NCBI GenBank assembly: GCA_023259575.1
Contig: JALRHN010000133.1
Coordinates: 1 to 5,836, forward strand
Direction of reading: 5' to 3'
DNA length: 5,836 nt
From: Candidatus Kapaibacterium sp.
GTDB lineage: Bacteria > Bacteroidota > Ignavibacteria > Kapaibacteriales > UBA961
Shown here: piece after piece, positions 5,477 to 5,836 of the stretch
Position numbering within the stretch: position 1 is the first letter of the stretch
Layout: every line of letters begins with the position of its first letter
The notes under the pieces: generated by a model
Seen by the model: only the letters and a program-made list of their open reading frames with translations
What the model was told of the DNA's origin: nothing
Database searches by the model: none
Position numbers and translations under genes: made by a program

Positions 5477-5836
5477 GTGGAAAAAGAACTTATCAATTCT
5501 GAAATTATTCGATTAATCCAAATCGCCTTACACGAGGATATAAACTCAGGAGATCTAACTGCTGAAAGTATATTTCCTATTCGTGGTGCTTGGACTAGTG
5601 GTTTATTGATGGCAAAGTCAGATGGTATAATTTGTGGAATAGATATAGCAAAATTAGTTTTTGACACCGTCAGTGGAAATACATGTATATGGGAACCATT
5701 ATTATCTGATGGTGATTCAGTTAAAAATGGAACACCAATAGCAAAAATTAGTGGAGAAGCAAGAGATATATTATCTGGGGAAAGAACTGCTCTAAATTTT
5801 ATGCAAAGAATGAGTGGAGTTGCTACTTTAACTCAT
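5477..5836 (+). CDS. nadC: Nicotinate-nucleotide pyrophosphorylase (quinolinate phosphoribosyltransferase), N-terminal part, truncated by window edge
   Basis: The frame from GTG at 5477 stays open for 120 codons to the end of the window. NadC converts quinolinate and PRPP to nicotinate mononucleotide, CO2 and pyrophosphate in de novo NAD synthesis in the cytoplasm. The N-terminal open-faced sandwich domain shows ALHEDINSGDLT (residues 17-28), KSDGIICGID, then SDGDSVKNGTPIAKISG and the hallmark ERTALNFMQRMSGVATLT (102-119). Its Arg103 corresponds to a conserved substrate/phosphate-binding Arg contributed across the dimer interface. The barrel domain lies beyond the window; the family is about 280-290 residues, so some 40% is visible. 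GTG is chosen because no ATG, GTG or TTG lies between it and the permease stop in this frame, and it gives the usual distance to the EDxxxGDLT motif. It follows the permease by 26 bp on the same strand, so co-transcription is possible. Confidence 0.94.
   Translation, partial: MEKELINSEIIRLIQIALHEDINSGDLTAESIFPIRGAWTSGLLMAKSDGIICGIDIAKLVFDTVSGNTCIWEPLLSDGDSVKNGTPIAKISGEARDILSGERTALNFMQRMSGVATLTH

Noticed and set aside
5452..5667. Minus-strand open frame of 71 codons.
   Set aside because: The plus strand here encodes nadC with its hallmark motifs, so the reverse frame is a shadow.

Overview
The window is an ordinary-looking, AT-rich (roughly one third G+C by eye) chromosomal segment. It is most likely from a member of the phylum Bacteroidota, perhaps of the Cytophagia/Chitinophagia/Sphingobacteriia type. 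The case rests on four points: a bacillithiol glycosyltransferase (BshA); a stand-alone small-type PurL end without a glutaminase domain; weak or absent Shine-Dalgarno sequences before most genes; and a clear Bacteroidota-style promoter (TTTG, 19 nt, TAATTTTG) upstream of the SDR gene. Genus cannot be assigned from the sequence alone.

Layout. 1-382 (+) is the 3' end of purL (purine synthesis). It converges, with only 4 bp between stop codons, on 387-1016 (-), a YigZ/IMPACT-family protein. That gene diverges across 23 bp from 1040-2167 (+), bshA, the first enzyme of bacillithiol synthesis. Two bases after bshA comes 2170-2940 (+), an SRAP (HMCES/YedK-type) abasic-site DNA-protein crosslinking protein, almost certainly in the same transcript. 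A 97-bp gap holds the promoter and a 9-bp tandem repeat, followed by 3038-3877 (+), an SDR-family reductase with an enoyl-ACP-reductase-like Tyr-X6-Lys active site. It ends in a strong intrinsic terminator at 3876-3908. After a 93-bp gap without a convincing promoter come 4002-5450 (+), an APC-superfamily amino acid permease, and 26 bp later the 5' end of nadC (GTG start at 5477, running off the window), quinolinate phosphoribosyltransferase of NAD synthesis.

How the genes relate. Most are housekeeping genes without an obvious common pathway. The one coupling that may be functional is bshA with the SRAP gene: low-molecular-weight thiol synthesis next to protection of abasic sites, both plausible parts of an oxidative or alkylation damage response. 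The SDR gene is its own transcription unit, bounded by a promoter and a terminator. The permease and nadC could share a transcript.

I found no mobile element, CRISPR array, RNA gene, riboswitch, phage gene or toxin-antitoxin pair, and no evidence of a new multi-gene system. The points most worth checking are the unusual SDR active site, the bshA-SRAP pairing and the duplicated -7 promoter element.
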